Below are positions 60,801 through 63,667 of a stretch of 64,000 nucleotides of DNA, in pieces. How positions within the stretch are numbered: the first letter of the stretch is position 1; every line of letters begins with the position of its first letter. The stretch lies in NCBI RefSeq assembly GCF_029931775.1, contig NC_079323.1, forward strand, positions 1,523,001 through 1,587,000, read 5' to 3'. The position numbers and the translations under genes were made by a program. The DNA is from Euleptes europaea (Eukaryota > Chordata > Lepidosauria > Squamata > Sphaerodactylidae). The notes below the pieces were generated by a model that did no database searches, was not told the DNA's origin, and worked only from the letters and a program-made list of their open reading frames with translations.

Positions 60801-62800
60801 AGGATGCAAAGGATGCATTTTGTGTTTTACCTTTGCATCCTGACTCCCTTCTTTGCAACACCCCCACCTTCAGACTATGATAGAAGGACTCAGAGAGCTC
60901 CATTCCAACTTGTATCTGACAAAGGGCACTTTGACTCTCAAAAGCTCAAACCCCCAAAATCTTGTTGGTCTCTAAGATGTTACTGGACTCAAATCTAATT
61001 CTGGATGAGGCAGTGGCCTTTGTTGGAATGGGGACCTGATTTGGAGCAGGATCATAAGGGCAGGGGAGTGTTAAAGCATCCTCCCCCCCCCAATTTTTGT
61101 GGTCTACAATGACCCCAGGAAACTACTGTGGAGCAAACGCATGAATACCCAATTCAGCAGATCCAGATAGTGTCTTCCTGGGTTTTTTTTTTTTAATTGG
61201 CTCAGGAAAACAAAATGGAAGAGGGGAAGTTTACCCCTCCTTATCCTTGTAGTCCTCATCCAAATCGGGTCCCTGTGTACCTGATAATTTTATATATATG
61301 TGAAAAAGAATTGGGTTTTTATACCCCACTTTTCTCTACCTTTAAGGAGTCTCAAACTGGCTTACAATCACTTTCCCCTCCCCTCCCCACAACAGACACC
61401 TTGTGAGGTAGGTGGGGCTGAGAGAGAACTGTGATTGGCCCAAGGTCACCCAGCAGGCTTCGTGTGGAGGCGTGGGGAATTGAACCCGGTTCTCCAAATT
61501 AGAGTCCGCCACTCATGTGGAGAAGTGGGGAATCGAACCCGGTTCTCCAGCTTAGAATCCGCTGTTTATGTGGAGAAGTGGGGAATCGAACCTATTTCTC
61601 CAGATTAGAGTCCACCACTCTCAACCACTACATTTAACCACTATTATTTAAAGTGGGAGCTCTGGACCCAGAATTCCCAGGATCACATCTGGCTTGACCT
61701 GCAATGAGAATGCTGTTGGGGCTCAAGAACTTAAGCATCTTCCTGGGGACTGTGTTTGTAGGGGGAGGAATTGTGGTGCCTCGAGAGTACAGTGAGCTGG
61801 TGGGGTGCTGTTGGCATCCTGCCCCAGTATTGGGCCCAGAGTGGGGTTGCGCACCCAGAATTGCTGGTGAGAAACAGGCTGTATCCCACCATCAGAATGG
61901 ACTTTGGCCCCCTTCTGGACGTCCCTCTGCCCCCCCTTCCTGTCTCCTCCGATACGGGAGGGCTGGGAGAGGCCTCACCCCCTATCCTTCTGGGGACCCA
62001 AGTTGGAGCCTGCCCACCCCCACCCCCACTTCTTGCCTTCTCACACAAGTCGAGGAGGGGATCTGTGCAATTTTTACGTGCTTCTGAACTTTTCTCCATC
62101 TGGCAGTACGAGATTGTGGTTTAAAACAAGACAGCAATTTGGGGACGAAGAAATTGCCACCCTGCGAACAAAAATACTTTTCATGTTCTGTGATTTGATT
62201 TTCGGGGCGGTGGGGGGGGCAGTGGTTTTTGTGGCTGGAGAGCAAAGTTTGGTGGGGGAGGGGGAGGCCGGGCTTCCAGCCCAGCTCTGCCCACTGCCTC
62301 GGAGGATAGTGCCCACTGCTTATTTGGGCAGAGGAGCCCCAGAGCCTTGGCGAATGGGGCAGCTTTGTGGAGTGAGGACCCATCTGCAGGGGTCAAAGAG
62401 CCATTTCCTAAACCCTGCGGTGGTCACCCCTGCCCTTGTTTTCTCCACCCCCATTGTTTTCCTTCGCCTTTGCCATAAGTGCATTAAATTCCTTGAAAAT
62501 TCAAACGCAAGCCGAATGATGCCAGCCGCTGCCAATGTCTGGAGCTGTGCTCTATTTACTTAATTTATTCTGGTTGCAGAATAATTATGGGTTTCTTTGG
62601 AGCAGGCACTGGGGGGAGGGGAGGGGCATGAAATGCGAGCTCGCTCTCTGTCTCTCTCGATATTAACCCTGTCTTACCCTGTGCCGCCCCCCCCCCCACA
62701 GGCCCTGAAAGCTCTCCAGGATATGAGTTCCACAGCCCAGCTGGGACTCGGCCAACCTTCTTCCCGCAAAGCGAAGAGCATTCCAGTGCAGGCCTTCGAG
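14385..62800 (+). CDS. INPPL1: INPPL1 / SHIP2, 5' part (eight coding exons, gene continues past the window)
   Basis: Exons 14385-14557, 47744-47807, 53534-53684, 54307-54427, 55948-56088, 57248-57338, 60435-60524 and 62702-62800 sum to 930 coding bases (310 residues), with matching phases at every junction. Residues 18 to about 112 form an SH2 domain: [15 protein letters not shown] opens it, the phosphotyrosine-binding arginine is in FLVRDSES (R44), and HTYRI, LIALYLQ and NQGLVC follow. Next come an acidic linker with a PPLPPR motif (136-141, a possible SH3 ligand) and [16 protein letters not shown] helical stretch ([19 protein letters not shown]) and the [11 protein letters not shown]...IPVQAFEV segment lead towards the phosphatase. 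The match to human SHIP2 is close throughout. SHIP2 removes the 5-phosphate from PI(3,4,5)P3 at the inner face of the plasma membrane and damps insulin and growth-factor signals. The catalytic, C2 and SAM parts are outside the window. Confidence 0.96.
14957..15241 (+). mobile_element. tRNA-Ala-derived SINE (type A), GC-rich copy and a 3' fragment
   Basis: A 3' fragment (14957-15038) is followed by a complete copy (15041-15241) with GCCTGCAGAAGGTCCCCGG and box B GGTTCGATCCC. It keeps more CpG than the other copies, perhaps because it sits at the edge of an unmethylated CpG island. Confidence 0.8.
15400..15636 (-). mobile_element. MIR-like CORE-SINE (type C)
   Basis: Minus-strand copy: a TTATTTCGACCCCACC-like tail, CCCTGTGAGGCGGGTTAGGC, the GGTCACCCAGTGG core and a box-B-like segment near GATCTGAATCCAAG, ending near ACCACTACAACACGCTGG. 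Confidence 0.75.
16058..16615 (-). mobile_element. CR1-type LINE 3' end, long copy
   Basis: On the minus strand it encodes [18 protein letters not shown] and [16 protein letters not shown], the C-terminal region of CR1 reverse transcriptase. The usual 3' part follows, ending TGGATCAGACCCAGG / CTTATGTTCT. It is 5'-truncated at about 16615. Confidence 0.9.
16820..17300 (+). mobile_element. L2-like LINE 3' end with a nested CR1 tail
   Basis: GAGAGGGCCTTTTTGGGGGC, CTTATGGAACAGCCTCCCCA and AAAGATGGCTTTATTAAGGA resemble the L2 reverse-transcriptase C-terminus and 3' end. A CR1 tail (17062-17212, GCAGGGGGTTGGACTAGATG, CTATGATTCTATGAT) interrupts it. The L2 tail resumes with TTGTCAGCCCCCTTGAGCCC and AAATAAATAAA. 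Confidence 0.65.
17301..18655. other. Unique intron 1 sequence
   Basis: No gene or repeat family was recognised. Several G- and C-runs occur (17738-17766, 18240, 18301-18311, 18462-18471). Confidence 0.4.
18656..18905 (+). mobile_element. RTE/BovB-type LINE 3' end
   Basis: Encodes [20 protein letters not shown] and [13 protein letters not shown], the same tail as the minus-strand copy at 13474. It ends CATAGGGTTGCCATAAGCCG, GAAGCGAC and a short CA run, the BovB-type terminus. Confidence 0.85.
19203..19672 (-). mobile_element. SINE cluster: type A, type-B fragment, type A
   Basis: Minus-strand type-A copy 19203-19415, type-B head fragment 19416-19485, and a second type-A copy 19486-19672 that lacks the tRNA head. 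All three lie in the same orientation with no gap. Confidence 0.85.
20167..20905 (+). mobile_element. Tandem run of four type-A SINEs
   Basis: Four head-to-tail copies begin at about 20167, 20262, 20474 and 20690, each with a GGTTCAATCC-like box B. The first lacks its 3' body; the others end CTTCCTGTGTGTTTG, CTTCATGTGTTCA and TTTCCTGTGTGTTCA. They differ from each other enough to be separate insertions. Confidence 0.85.
21129..21505 (+). mobile_element. Two CR1-type LINE 3' ends
   Basis: A short tail (21129-21225, GGCCACTGTGTGAACAGGCT to CTTACGTTCTTATG) and a longer one (21226-21505, AACTAGGAAGGCTTTAAGAG to TTCTTATGTTCTTATG). Confidence 0.8.
21510..22770. other. Mostly unique intron sequence with small repeat fragments
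   Basis: A diverged tRNA-like SINE head lies at about 21573-21655. A type-C SINE fragment is near 22140-22200 (CCTACCTCACAGGGTTGTTG context) and a CR1 tail fragment at 22420-22472. No gene was seen. Confidence 0.4.
22778..23150 (-). mobile_element. Two 5S-rRNA-derived SINEs in tandem
   Basis: Minus-strand copies. GGTCTCCCATCCAAG-like and TAACCAGGG..CAACCCTGCTTGGC segments are the complement of the 5S rRNA internal promoter region (GAAGCTAAGCAGGGT, TGGATGGGAGAC). The first also has the tail GACTTATGGCCACCTCGTAG, close to the BovB terminus. Confidence 0.8.
23481..23668 (+). mobile_element. tRNA-Ala-derived SINE (type A)
   Basis: GAGGGGCCGTGGCACAGTGG, box B GGTTCAATCCC, and a GGCAGCTTCGTGTGTG end. 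One stretch before the end is deleted relative to other copies. Confidence 0.85.
23785..24120. mobile_element. Non-autonomous hAT-like element (CAGGGTCCCCAACC ends)
   Basis: CAGGGTCCCCAACCTTTTTG at the left and GTGGGACCCCTG at the right are inverted repeats. The flanking 8 bases match only partly, so it is older. A related partial copy lies at 31975-32150. Confidence 0.65.
24701..24915 (-). mobile_element. tRNA-Ala-derived SINE (type A), full length
   Basis: GAACACATGAAGCTGCCTTC at the tail, GGGACTGAACCCGGGACCTT across the box-B complement, and GAGCCACGGCCCCTCCCC at the head. Confidence 0.9.
25215..25412 (+). mobile_element. 5S-rRNA-derived SINE
   Basis: CCCGATCTCGTCAGGTCTTG and GAAGCTAAGCAGGGTGGGAC match 5S rRNA closely. 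Then follow the AGGCAGGCCATGGCAAATCA body and a GGAAACTATACGGGGTTGGC tail. Confidence 0.85.
25413..27107. other. Mostly unique intron sequence
   Basis: A minus-strand type-B SINE head fragment lies at 25975-26048 (GAGTCCGCCACTC to CATTACGCTGGCTC). The rest shows no gene or known repeat. Confidence 0.4.
27116..27594. mobile_element. Non-autonomous hAT element (CAGTGGTTCCCAAA ends)
   Basis: Ends CAGTGGTTCCCAAAGTGGG and GGGAACCAGCCACTG. A perfect 8-bp target repeat ATCTAGAG lies at 27108-27115 and 27595-27602. The interior has G-rich short tandem blocks (27160-27235) and AT-rich sequence. Confidence 0.88.
27664..27904. mobile_element. hAT MITE (TAGGGTTGCCA family)
   Basis: TAGGGTTGCCAACTCCTGG at the left and TTGGCAGCACTA at the right, with a partly matching 8-bp flank. 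An A-rich stretch (27790-27832) interrupts the usual middle. Confidence 0.7.
28289..28688 (-). mobile_element. CR1-type LINE 3' end
   Basis: GAATCATAGAGTTGGAAGGG and CCAACCCCCTGCACAATGCA are the CR1 terminus. Further on, TTCTTCCTAATGTCTAGACG and TTGATTTAATTTCAACCCGT match the region encoding the CR1 C-terminus. Confidence 0.88.
28688..28985 (+). mobile_element. Two 5S-rRNA-derived SINEs
   Basis: A head-truncated copy (28688-28783, TGGTTAGTACTTGGATGGGA) and a longer one (28800-28985) with AGATCTCAGAAGCTAAGCAG, GATGGGAGACCACCAAGG and GGTTGCCATAAGTCAGCTGC. Confidence 0.85.
29066..29783 (+). mobile_element. CR1-type LINE 3' end with partial duplication
   Basis: A longer copy (29066-29535) from GACAGGGAGAAGCTTTTCTC, and a second tail (29536-29783) repeating the last 250 bases. 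Both end CTTATGTTCTTATG. Confidence 0.82.
29843..30041. mobile_element. Short hAT element with perfect 8-bp TSD
   Basis: Ends CAGGGCTGTCAAACATACGA and GAGTTTGACACCTCTG. Target repeat CTCTAGGG at 29835-29842 and 30042-30049. Same family as 2838 and 51550. Confidence 0.9.
30050..31380. other. Unique intron sequence
   Basis: No gene and no recognised repeat. It contains T- and A-runs near 30664 and 30800. Confidence 0.4.
31381..31505 (-). mobile_element. tRNA-Ala-derived SINE (type A), 3' half
   Basis: AAAGCTGCCTTCTACTGAAT, GGTCCATCAAGGTCAGTC and TTTCACATCACCTACTG. The tRNA head is missing. Confidence 0.8.
31663..31867. mobile_element. hAT MITE (TAGGGTTGCCA family), intact ends
   Basis: 205 bp, from TAGGTTTGCCAACCTCCAGG to GACCTGGCAACCCTA. 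A perfect 8-bp target repeat AGGTCTTG lies at 31655-31662 and 31868-31875. It defines the family's ends and size together with the 40241 copy. Confidence 0.9.
31975..32150. mobile_element. Partial hAT-like element related to 23785
   Basis: CAGGTGTCTCCAACATGGCA start, TTTTGCCCAGCAGGGCTTCT and AGATTTGATTGGCTG share blocks with the 23785 element in opposite order and strand. Confidence 0.5.
32340..32540 (+). mobile_element. CR1-type LINE 3' end
   Basis: GGGCTTTGAGAGGGGAGTGG, an internal deletion, then GGCCACTGTGTGAACAGACT and CTTATGTTCTTATG. Confidence 0.8.
32566..34023 (+). mobile_element. tRNA-Ala-derived SINE (type A) split by a solo LTR
   Basis: The head GGGGCTGTGGCTCAGAGGTA stops at CATCTGCTTG (32603). 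The SINE resumes at 33846 with CTTGGCATACAGAAGGTCCC and runs to CAGCTTCATGTG. The gap is exactly the LTR plus its 4-bp target repeat. Confidence 0.88.
32604..33845 (-). mobile_element. Solo LTR of an endogenous retrovirus-like element (fossil)
   Basis: 1,242 bp with TG...CA ends (TGAAGCGGGTCG and CCGTGACA on the + strand). The 4-bp direct repeat CTTG lies at 32600-32603 and 33846-33849. An AATAAA-type signal on the minus strand (32737-32742) suggests minus orientation. No internal genes remain, so it looks like the product of LTR-LTR recombination. It is younger than the SINE it splits. The retroviral class cannot be told. Confidence 0.8.
34030..35005. other. Intron sequence, mostly unique
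   Basis: At 34650-34760 a stretch with GCATCCTGTGGCAGTGAGTT and CCATAGGTAAACAG resembles an old CR1 fragment on the minus strand. The rest has no recognised feature. Confidence 0.35.
35011..35230 (-). mobile_element. tRNA-Ala-derived SINE (type A)
   Basis: GAAGCTGCCTTCTAGACCC, TCCAGGGTCTCAGGCAGG and GAGCCACGGCCCCTTCCCC. It has lost a few bases in the body. Confidence 0.85.
35240..36095. other. GC-rich unique block in intron 1
   Basis: No gene was recognised. It has a (GT)n run at 35774-35799, a TGAGTCA AP-1-type word inside the near-palindrome at about 35729-35751, and a TATA-like CTATAAATAA at 35851. It may be regulatory, but the sequence alone does not show it. Confidence 0.35.
36100..36390 (+). 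mobile_element. CORE-type SINE (type B)
   Basis: AGCGTGGTGTAGTGGTTAAG head, box-B-like GGGTTTGATTCCC, CTGGGTGACCTTGAGGCTAG core, and a tail ending CCAACTCTTCTCC. Confidence 0.88.
36480..36998 (+). mobile_element. Three 5S-rRNA-derived SINEs in tandem
   Basis: Copies near 36480-36640, 36645-36790 and 36795-36998. The middle one keeps GGTCGGCTCTGGTTAGTACT and TGGATGGGAGACCACCAGGG, almost the 5S rRNA text. The last ends CTTCAGGGTCACCATACGTT, a BovB-like tail. Confidence 0.88.
37264..37830 (+). mobile_element. CR1-type LINE 3' end, long copy
   Basis: From GATCAGGGGGCTGGAGCAAC through TTAAGGGGAGACATGATAGA and AGTGGACATGTTCATGGAG to TTCTTATGTTCTTAGG. It includes the region that codes the CR1 C-terminus. 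Confidence 0.9.
37831..38605. other. Unique intron sequence, AT-rich second half
   Basis: No gene or known repeat was recognised. Confidence 0.35.
38611..38706 (+). mobile_element. CR1-type 3' terminal fragment
   Basis: GGGAGGTAGTTGTGAATTTC, CTGCATTGTGCAGGGGGTTG and CTATGATTCTATGAG, the last 95 bases of the CR1 tail. Confidence 0.8.
38955..39682 (+). mobile_element. Type-C SINE split by a CR1 tail
   Basis: The SINE head (38955-38986, GTTGGACTAGTATCCGGAAG, CCCAGGTTC) is cut by a minus-strand CR1 3' end (38987-39516). It resumes with GGTTCGAATCCCCACTGGTG and TCTTGGGCCAGTCAC. The word AGGTTC at both edges may be the target repeat. Confidence 0.75.
38987..39516 (-). mobile_element. CR1-type LINE 3' end inside a SINE
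   Basis: On the minus strand it encodes [19 protein letters not shown] and [17 protein letters not shown], then the usual tail to CTTAAGTTCTTTT. Confidence 0.9.
39690..40232. other. Unique, moderately GC-rich intron block
   Basis: No gene or repeat was recognised. A T-run lies at 39712-39723. Confidence 0.35.
40241..40444. mobile_element. hAT MITE (TAGGGTTGCCA family)
   Basis: 204 bp, TAGGGTTGCCATCCTCCAGG to GACCTGGCAACCTTA. The flanks TGTGTGCT (40233-40240) and TGTGTGCG (40445-40452) match at 7 of 8. Confidence 0.9.
40781..41203 (+). mobile_element. Two type-A SINEs in tandem
   Basis: Copies 40781-40989 and 40990-41203. Both have CTTGGCATGCAGAAGGTCCC or near it and a box-B-like GGTTTGATCCC / GGTTCAGTCCT. 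Confidence 0.88.
41350..41766 (-). mobile_element. CORE-type SINE (type B) with four tandem box-B segments
   Basis: Minus-strand copy. The segment of about 53 bp, GGAGTGGGGAATCAAACCCG then a CCAGATTAGAGTCC-like word, occurs four times between 41520 and 41745. The head ends CACTACACTACGCTGGCTC. Confidence 0.88.
41770..42338. other. Unique intron sequence
   Basis: No gene or known repeat was recognised. Confidence 0.35.
42341..42690 (+). mobile_element. Type-A SINE split by a 5S-SINE
   Basis: The head (42341-42431, CTTGGCATGCAGAAGGTCCC, GGTTCAATCCCC) is cut by a minus-strand 5S-SINE (42432-42603, TGACTTATAACGACCTCATT to CGACCCTGCATTGCTTCTGA). It then resumes with CAGATCAGGTGGTAGGTGAT. The 5S-SINE is the younger insert. 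Confidence 0.8.
42694..42790 (+). mobile_element. CR1-type internal fragment
   Basis: GACAGTTCTGGTCACCACAC and GCACAGAAAAGAGCAACCAA match the CR1 coding region that comes before the 3' end. Confidence 0.65.
43020..43135 (-). mobile_element. Type-C SINE tail fragment
   Basis: TTATTTATTTATTTATTTAT followed by GGCTTTATGCCCCACCCTCT, like the 3' end of type-C SINEs seen in the same strand at 15400 and 54467. Confidence 0.55.
43140..43945. other. Unique intron sequence with a CT-rich tract
   Basis: No gene was recognised. A pyrimidine tract (CTTTCTCTCTTTCTCTCTCT and similar) lies at about 43871-43940. Confidence 0.35.
43946..44062 (+). mobile_element. CORE-type SINE (type B), 3' part
   Basis: GTGTTGTGGGGAGGGGAAGG, TGATTGTAAGCTGGTTTGAG and AAGTGGTAGAGAAAGTCGGC. 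Confidence 0.8.
44449..44610 (-). mobile_element. CR1-type 3' terminal fragment
   Basis: GAGTCATAGAGTTGGAAGGG, GCTGCACAATGCAGGAATTT and CTCTCATCATCTGCC. It is shorter than the copies at 28289 and 63291. Confidence 0.82.
45081..45295 (+). mobile_element. tRNA-Ala-derived SINE (type A), full length
   Basis: GGGGAGGGGCCGTGGCTCAG, GCATGCAGAAGGTCCCAGG, box B GGTTCAATCCC, and a CAGCTTCGTGTGTTCATG end. Confidence 0.92.
45528..45613 (+). mobile_element. Hammerhead-motif retroposon fragment, inverted at its core
   Basis: A short minus-strand piece AGAGTCAAGGCTCCCT is joined directly to the plus-strand CTTGAAAGCTCATACCC and GATCTTGTTGGTCTCCAAGG. The junction is the same as in the dimer at 46981. Confidence 0.55.
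46236..46372 (+). mobile_element. Old type-A-like SINE
   Basis: ACACAGAAGGTCCCTAGTTC, GTCCTGGGCTTCCC and GAGCTGCTGCCAAGTCTGA follow the type-A order but are strongly diverged. Confidence 0.5.
46534..46608. repeat. Near-perfect 36-bp hairpin with a 3-base loop
   Basis: Arms 46534-46569 and 46573-46608 pair at 34 of 36 positions (CTCAGAATATCTGGTTTCAG and its complement in the middle). The loop is GGT. A short tandem run with GATAACCTACA follows (about 46623-46665). Confidence 0.85.
46683..46979 (+). mobile_element. CR1-type LINE 3' end
   Basis: AAGTATTTGAAGGGCTGTCT, GACAGTGGAATCGGCTTCCT, CTCGGGAGGTGGTGAGCTCC and TCTAGGATTCTATGATTCTA. Confidence 0.88.
46981..47160. mobile_element. Inverted dimer of the hammerhead-motif retroposon
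   Basis: The left unit is minus strand (GTTGGTCTGCAGTAGAAGAG to GAGTCAAGGCTCCCT). The right unit is plus strand (CTTGAAAGCTC to GGGCTCGAATCTAGCTCAGC). They meet at about 47082 in the 3' strand of the hammerhead-like helix II. It lies directly after a CR1 tail. Confidence 0.68.
47744..47807 (+). CDS. INPPL1: INPPL1 coding exon 2 (SH2 middle)
   Basis: A 64-base exon between TTTTCTCGCCACAG and GTGAGC. It completes the split leucine codon from exon 1 and encodes [21 protein letters not shown]. This is nearly identical to human SHIP2 ([21 protein letters not shown]). Confidence 0.95.
48101..48317 (-). mobile_element. CORE-type SINE (type B)
   Basis: CCTTGTGAGGTAGGTGGGGC, AAAGTCACCCAGCTGGCTTC, two box-B segments, and a CACTACACCACGCTGGCTC head. 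Confidence 0.88.
48752..48810. repeat. (CA)n microsatellite
   Basis: An uninterrupted run of CA for about 59 bases in INPPL1 intron 2, preceded by a C-run. Length is likely variable between individuals. Confidence 0.95.
49258..49705 (-). mobile_element. Two type-A SINEs in tandem
   Basis: Minus-strand copies 49258-49472 and 49491-49705, each with GGGGATTGAACCTGGGACCT and GAGCCACAGCCCCTCC. Confidence 0.9.
49706..49894 (+). mobile_element. 5S-rRNA-derived SINE
   Basis: TAGCCCGATCTCCTCAGATC, AAGCTAAGTAGTGTTGGCCC, then the body, and GGGGTCACCATAAGTCAGCT as a BovB-like tail. Confidence 0.85.
50280..50404 (-). mobile_element. Type-C SINE, head half
   Basis: GGTCACCCAGCGAGCTTCAT, the box-B complement GATTTGAACTCAGG and AGTCCAACACTCTAACCACT. 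Confidence 0.7.
50822..51152 (+). mobile_element. CR1-type LINE 3' ends (two tails)
   Basis: AACCTCCACATTCAGAGGCA, then CTGGTTGGCCGCGGTGTAAC and TTTTCTGATGTTCTT. A second partial tail ends CTTCTGAGGTTCTTATG. Same subfamily as 12762. Confidence 0.75.
51550..51713. mobile_element. Short hAT element (CAGGGGTGGCAAAC ends)
   Basis: CAGGGGTGGCAAACATAAGG to GAGTTCGACACCCCTG. Flanks CTCTAAAT and CGCTAAAT match at 7 of 8. Same family as 2838 and 29843. Confidence 0.88.
51959..51987 (+). ncRNA. Hammerhead-like core with a perfect helix II
   Basis: CTGAAGA, an extra A, then GTGAGC-TGTG-GCTCAC (a perfect 6-bp stem), then GAAA. The text is that of a widespread reptile repeat. Helix III is not convincing here, so this copy is probably inactive. 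Confidence 0.45.
52039..52286 (+). mobile_element. CORE-type SINE (type B), full length
   Basis: GCGGTGTAGTGGTTAAGAGT head, GGGTTTGATTCCCCACTCC, GGGTGACCCTGGGCTAGTCA, and a tail AAAACCAACTCCTCC. Confidence 0.92.
52975..53263 (-). mobile_element. CR1 fragment followed by a type-B SINE
   Basis: 52975-53046 is a CR1-like piece (TCTGCTGGATCAGAGCAGTC, CTAGTCCAGCATCCTGGATC). 53050-53263 is a minus-strand type-B SINE body (TAGGTGGGGCTGAGAGAGCT). Confidence 0.7.
53534..53684 (+). CDS. INPPL1: INPPL1 coding exon 3 (end of SH2 domain)
   Basis: 50 codons plus one base, from [13 protein letters not shown] through [18 protein letters not shown] to a charged run [15 protein letters not shown]. Acceptor TTCTTCCCCGCAG, donor GTACGC. 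The charged run is more lysine- and glutamate-rich than in human. Confidence 0.95.
53685..54306 (+). other. INPPL1: INPPL1 intron 3, unique
   Basis: No repeat or gene was recognised. A C-run lies at 54251-54261. Confidence 0.6.
54307..54427 (+). CDS. INPPL1: INPPL1 coding exon 4 (proline-rich linker)
   Basis: Encodes [18 protein letters not shown] and a Ser/Thr/Ala/Pro-rich linker that is poorly conserved with human. The acceptor is TTCTTTTAG and the donor GTAATC. The phase enters at 1 and leaves at 2. Confidence 0.93.
54467..54722 (-). mobile_element. MIR-like CORE-SINE (type C), full length
   Basis: Tail of TTTA/CTTA repeats, TCTCCCCGACGGGGACCCAA, CCTGTGAGGTAGGTTAGGCT, GAGGTCACCCAGTGGGCTTC, the box-B complement GGATTTGAAACTGG, and a CACGCTGCTGG head. 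Confidence 0.85.
55131..55347 (+). mobile_element. tRNA-Ala-derived SINE (type A), full length
   Basis: GGGGGAGGGGCTGTGTCTCA, CTTGGCATGCAGAAGGTCCC, GGTTCAATCCCC, and a CAGCTTCATGTGTTCA end. Confidence 0.92.
55948..56088 (+). CDS. INPPL1: INPPL1 coding exon 5
   Basis: Begins after CCCTTCCCTTCCAG and completes a serine codon. It encodes [34 protein letters not shown] and CKRLH, all matching human SHIP2. The donor is GTAAGA. A B-type SINE lies 50 bases downstream. Confidence 0.95.
56137..56376 (-). mobile_element. CORE-type SINE (type B)
   Basis: Minus-strand copy, AAGAAGAAGAGTTGGTTTTT to CACTATACCACTCTGGCTC. It starts 49 bases after the exon 5 donor. Confidence 0.88.
56377..56710. other. INPPL1 intron 5 sequence, no clear feature
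   Basis: AT-richer stretch with no family I could name. Confidence 0.3.
56712..57050 (-). mobile_element. 5S-rRNA-derived SINE copies
   Basis: Minus-strand pieces. GGGCCGACCCTGCTTAGCTT, GGGTCTCCCATCCAAGTAAT and GTCAACCCTGCTTAGCTTCT are complements of the 5S internal promoter region. At least two partial copies. Confidence 0.75.
57248..57338 (+). CDS. INPPL1: INPPL1 coding exon 6
   Basis: 91 bases encoding [20 protein letters not shown] and [11 protein letters not shown], which is almost invariant with human. Acceptor CCTTCCAG, donor GTGAGC; it ends in phase 0. Confidence 0.95.
57397..58250 (+). mobile_element. CR1-type LINE 3' region split by a type-A SINE
   Basis: CAGGGCTTTTTAGCTTAGAG and GGCAGTAAAATTCAAGACAG before the SINE, then TAACTCACTGCCACATAATG and GGAGCCTCCACATTCAGAAG after it. 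The parts are in the order of a CR1 3' region. The right limit is approximate. Confidence 0.65.
57586..57803 (-). mobile_element. tRNA-Ala-derived SINE (type A) inside a CR1
   Basis: ACACATGAAGTTGCCTTCTA, GGGGATTGAACCTGAGACCT and GAGCCATGGCCCCTCCCCC. Confidence 0.92.
58276..58494 (-). mobile_element. tRNA-Ala-derived SINE (type A)
   Basis: ATGAAGCTGTCTTATACTGA, GGGGATTGAACCTGGGCCCT and GAGCCACGGCCCCTCCCC. Confidence 0.9.
58495..60434. other. INPPL1: Rest of INPPL1 intron 6
   Basis: Mostly unique. 59239-59302 is a type-A SINE head fragment (CTTTGTGTACAGAAGGTCCC). 59507-59704 is AT-rich and open for 65 codons, but I recognise no protein in it. Confidence 0.4.
60435..60524 (+). CDS. INPPL1: INPPL1 coding exon 7
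   Basis: 30 codons, [17 protein letters not shown] then [13 protein letters not shown], in phase 0 at both ends. The acceptor is GTGGTTTCCAG and the donor GTGAGC. Human reads [17 protein letters not shown] at this point. Confidence 0.95.
60604..61001. mobile_element. Large inverted dimer of the hammerhead-motif retroposon with TSD
   Basis: The left unit is minus strand (CATGTTGGTCTGCAGTAGAA ... GCTCCCTTCGTCAGATAC). The right unit is plus strand (TATCTGACAAAGGGCACTTT ... GTTACTGGACTCAAATCTAA). The centre is a hairpin: 60768-60811 pairs with 60831-60871. Direct repeats TGGATAAGGCAGT (60591-60603) and TGGATGAGGCAGT (61002-61014) flank the whole. It starts 79 bases after the exon 7 donor. Confidence 0.85.
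61301..61644 (-). mobile_element. CORE-type SINE (type B) with three box-B segments
   Basis: Minus-strand copy, AGAATTGGGTTTTTATACCC onward. GGGGAATCGAACCCGGTTCT-type segments occur three times between 61470 and 61620. Confidence 0.88.
61650..62690. other. INPPL1: Unique sequence of INPPL1 intron 7
   Basis: No repeat family was recognised. G- and C-rich runs occur at 62210-62220 and 62687-62698. A long open frame here (61904-62563) shows no protein likeness. Confidence 0.4.
62702..62800 (+). CDS. INPPL1: INPPL1 coding exon 8 (last in window)
   Basis: 33 codons, [17 protein letters not shown] to [12 protein letters not shown], phase 0, donor GTAAAC. In human this leads straight into the PH-like and phosphatase parts, which lie past the window. 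The acceptor is a C-rich tract ending CACAG. Confidence 0.94.
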
Positions 62801-63290
62801 GTAAACCTCTCCCCACCCTACAAGTCTGTTTTGCCGCCTCAGCCGGGACCCTCTGTGGTTACAATTCTGCAGGAGCAGAATGTGGCCCCGTGGGCCCACG
62901 GAGCTCAGCTTCCAAAAATATCTGTTTCCACTTTAAAAACAGGCTTCTAGCCCCTATCAATTTAAAAGTGGTTGAGTGAGGTTGTTTTTTGTTGGGAGGG
63001 GGAATACCCGCTGCGGTAAGCTGAGTCAAGTTTGCTAATAACATCCAAAAACTTACAGAAAGACAAGCTATACAGCATCCGTAGGATCAGTGAAACTGAA
63101 ACCAGAGCCATTTCCTGGGAACTGAGAAAGTAAGATATTGGGTTGTGTCCTGATCTTGTTTAGAGAGATGTCGCATCTGAGTTTCAGCAAACCCTCTTCT
63201 AATTTCAGAGCAGACTCACAGCTGAAATCTCAGAAGCCAGAAGGGGTTTCTAACAGTTGGGAGGCAGTCCTGAATAGCTCCAAGGATGAA

Positions 63291-63667
63291 TAATAGAATC
63301 ATAGAGCTGGAAGGGACCACCAGGGTCACCTAGTCCAACCCCCTGCACAATGCAGGAAATTCACAACTACCTCCCCCCCACACACACCCAGTGACCCCTA
63401 CTCCATGCCCAGAAGATGGCCAAGGTGCCCTCCCTCTCATCGTCTGCTTAAGGTCGTAGAATCAGCATTGCTGACAGATGGCCATCTAGCCTCTGCTTAA
63501 AAACCTCCAGGGAAGGAGAGCTCACCACCTCCCGAGGAAGCCTGTTCCACTGAGGAACTGCTCTAACTGTTAGAAAGTTCTTCCTAATGTCTAGACAGAA
63601 ACTCTTTTGATTTAATTCCTACCCATTGGTTCTGGTCCGACCTTCTGGGGCAACAGAAAACAACTCG
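63291..63667 (-). mobile_element. CR1-type LINE 3' end
   Basis: GAATCATAGAGCTGGAAGGG, CCCCTGCACAATGCAGGAAA, CTTCCTAATGTCTAGACAGA and TTCTGGTCCGACCTTCTGGG. It matches the copy at 28289 along its whole length. Confidence 0.9.

Noticed and set aside
61904-62563. 219-codon open frame in INPPL1 intron 7
   Set aside because: No recognisable domain, odd composition, and it lies inside an intron between two certain exons.
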